A stretch of DNA of 64,000 bases from Excoecaria cochinchinensis (Eukaryota; Streptophyta; Magnoliopsida; Malpighiales; Euphorbiaceae), in contig CANTUQ010000347.1 in NCBI GenBank assembly GCA_947683425.1, forward strand, positions 62,001-126,000, written 5' to 3'. Every line of letters begins with the position of its first letter. Position 1 is the stretch's first letter. The notes beneath the pieces were generated by a model, which saw nothing but the letters and a program-made list of their open reading frames with translations, made no database searches and had not been told where the DNA came from. A program made the translations under genes and the position numbers. Of this stretch, positions 61,741 through 64,000 are shown one piece after another.

Positions 61741-64000
61741 CTAGTATAATGCCTTCAGAAGCCCGTAAAAATTCGTCAGATCACGACGAAGCCAATCCTC
61801 GACGAATTGTGACCGGCAGGCTCCCAGTAGCTATTCCGATCAGGTTTTCCTGAATTATTCGACCCGGATCCAAAATTTCACCACTTTTGGCGATTTCTCG
61901 ATTTCGGCGACTTCCCCTAGTATAATGCCTTCAGAAGCCCGTAAAAATTCGTCAGATCACGACGAAGCCAATCCTTGACGCATTGTGACCGGCAGGCACC
62001 CAGTAGCTATTCCGATCAGGTTTTCCTGAATTATTCGACCCGGATCCAAAATTTCACCACTTTTGGCGATTTCTCGATTTCGGCGACTTCCCCTAGTATA
62101 ATGCCTTCAGAAGCCCGTAAAAATTCGTCAGATCACGACGAAGCCAATCCTCGACGCATTGTGACCGGCAGGCTCCCAGTAGATATTCCGATCAGGTTTT
62201 CCTGAATTATTCGACCCGGATCCAAAATTTCACCACTTTTGGCGATTTCTCGATTTCGTCGATTTCCCCTAGTATAATGCCTTCAGAAGCCCGTAAAAAT
62301 TCGTCAGATCACGACGAAGCCAATCCTCGACGCATTGTGACCGGCAGGCTCCCAGTAGCTATTCCGATCAGGTTTTCCTGAATTATTCGACCCGGATCCA
62401 AAATTTCACCACTTTTGGCGATTTTCCCTAGTATAATGCCTTCAGAAGCCCGTAAAAATTCGTCAGATCACGACGAAGCCAATCCTCGACGCATTGTGAC
62501 AGGCAGGCTTCCAGTAGCTATTCCGATTAGGTTTTCCTGAATTATTCGACCCGGATCCAAAATTTCACCACTTTTGGCGATATCGGCGATTTCCCCTAGT
62601 ATAATGCCTTCAGAAGCCCGTAAAAATTCGTCAGATCACGACGAAGCCAATCCTCGACGCATTGTGACCGGCAGGCTCCCAGTAGCTATTCCGATCAGGT
62701 TTTCCTGAATTATTCGACCCGGATCCAAAATTTCACCACTTTTGGCGATTTCTCGATTTCGGCGATTTCTCCTAGTATAATGCCTTCAGAAACCCGTAAA
62801 AATTCGTCAGATCACGACGAAGTCAATCCTCGACGCATTGTGACCGGCAGGCTCCCAGTAGCTATTCCGATCAGGTTTTCCTGAATTATTCGACCCGGAT
62901 CCAAAATTTCACCACTTTTGGCGATTTCTCGATTTCGACGATTTCCCCTAGTATAATGCCTTCAGAAGCCCGTAAAAATTCGTCAGATCACGACGAAGCC
63001 AATCCTCGACGCATTGTGACCGGCAGGCTCCCAGTAGCTATTCCGATCAGGTTTTCCTGAATTATTCGACCCGGATCCAAAATTTCACCACTTTTGGCGA
63101 TTTCTCGATTTCGGCGATTTCCCCTAGTATAATGCCTTCAGAAGCCCGTAAAAATTCGTCAGATCACGACGAAGCAAATCCTCGACGTATTGTGACCGGC
63201 AGGCTCCCAGTAGCTATTCCGATCAGGTTTTCCTGAATTATTCGACCCGGATCCAAAATTTCACCACTTTTGGCGATTTCTCGATTTCGGCGATTTCCCC
63301 TAGTATAATGCCTTCAGAAGCCCGTAAAAATTCGTCAGATCACGACGAAGCCAATCCTCGACGCATTGTGACCGGCAGGCTCCCAGCAGCTATTCCGACC
63401 AGGTTTTCCTGAATTATTCGACCCGGATCCAAAATTTCACCACTTTTGGCAATTTCTCGATTTCGGCGATTTCCCCTAGTATAATGCCTTCAGAAGCCCG
63501 TAAAAATTCGTCAGATCACGACGAAGCCAATCCTCGACGCATTGTGACCGGCAGGGTCCCAGTAGCTATTTCGATCAGGTTTTCCTGAATTATTCGACCC
63601 GGATCCAAAATTTCACCACTTTTGGCGATTTCTCGATTTCGGCGATTTCCCCTAGTATAATGCCTTCAGAAGCCCGTAAAAATTCGTCAGGTCACGACGA
63701 AGCCAATCCTCGACGCATTGTGACCGGCAGGCTCCCAGTAGCTATTCCGATCAGGTTTTCCTGAATTATTCGACCCGGATCCAAAATTTCACCAATTTTG
63801 GCGATTTCTCGATTTCGGCGATTTCCCCTAGTATAATGCTTTCAGAAGCCCGTAAAAATTCGTCAGGTCACGACGAAGCCAATCCTCGACGCATTGTGAC
63901 CGGCAGGCTCCCAGTAGCTATTTCGATCAGGTTTTCCTGAATTATTCGACCCGGATCCAAAATTTCACCACTTTTGGCGATTTCTCGTTTTCGGCGATTT

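Larger units (their letters stand above)
42506..64000 (+). repeat. 176-bp tandem satellite array, right block
   Basis: Same monomer and orientation as the left blocks, resuming at monomer position about 112, out of phase with the break at 30592. At least 128 bp of satellite (or 128 plus whole monomers) was lost or rearranged with the element's right end. From 42687 to about 45500 many monomers carry the CAGGTCACG variant also seen left of the element. Beyond that the array is built of larger duplications, listed separately. Many monomers right of about 46 kb match the consensus perfectly, making this the most homogeneous part. The array runs off the window end. Confidence 0.97.

Noticed and set aside
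1..64000. CENP-B box in the satellite
   Set aside because: No match to the CENP-B box pattern was seen in the consensus monomer or variants.
1..64000. Ribosomal DNA spacer as an explanation for the tandem repeats
   Set aside because: No rRNA sequence or rDNA promoter was recognised on either strand, and the arrays run for more than 20 kb without a gene.

Overview
This window is plant nuclear heterochromatin, very probably a centromeric or pericentromeric satellite array. About 50 kb of the 64 kb is one head-to-tail tandem satellite with a 176-bp monomer (1-21568, 23244-30592, 42506-64000; roughly 290 monomer equivalents, all in one orientation). I recognise no ordinary host gene, rRNA, tRNA gene or CRISPR array. 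The plant assignment rests on a Ty3/gypsy element with a tRNA-Arg-type primer site and a plant-type gag, and on a hAT element with TAGGGGTGTGCAAA ends, both typical of seed plants. A eudicot is likely, but I cannot name the species.

Two mobile elements interrupt the array. The first (21569-23243, 1675 bp) is a non-autonomous hAT element with perfect 14-bp terminal inverted repeats, AACCGA-rich subterminal arms and a perfect 8-bp target-site duplication (CTCGACGC). It encodes no transposase. It carries what looks like a captured gene leader ending in ATG followed at once by a splice donor, and a (TA)40 microsatellite.

The second (30593-42505, 11.9 kb) is a gag-only LTR retrotransposon resembling TR-GAG or Tat/Ogre-related elements. 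Its layout is: 5' LTR (about 2.92 kb), primer site, leader, one intact gag frame (34444-35850), about 2.2 kb of non-coding sequence with poly(A) tracts, a 26-bp minisatellite (23 units), a polypurine tract, and a second LTR. That second LTR is not followed by satellite. It runs on through a second primer site and 658 bp of leader, and then breaks into satellite at 42505. The locus is therefore a truncated tandem of two elements sharing one LTR, and no right-hand target duplication survives. With no protease, reverse transcriptase, RNase H or integrase, the element would depend on an autonomous partner.

The satellite is a mosaic of recent duplications: a 1384-bp, 8-monomer higher-order unit in two adjacent copies (55509-58276); a pair of about 4.35-kb blocks 5387 bp apart (about 45.8-50.1 kb and 51.2-55.5 kb); a pair of about 3.4-kb blocks 4544 bp apart (about 11.6-15.0 kb and 16.2-19.6 kb); and smaller 528-bp duplications. 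Monomer length classes (176, 168, 167, 159) match exactly the spacings of three CGATTT sub-repeats inside the monomer. All identity and mismatch statements come from reading by eye, and long near-identical duplications in satellite DNA should be checked against raw long reads.
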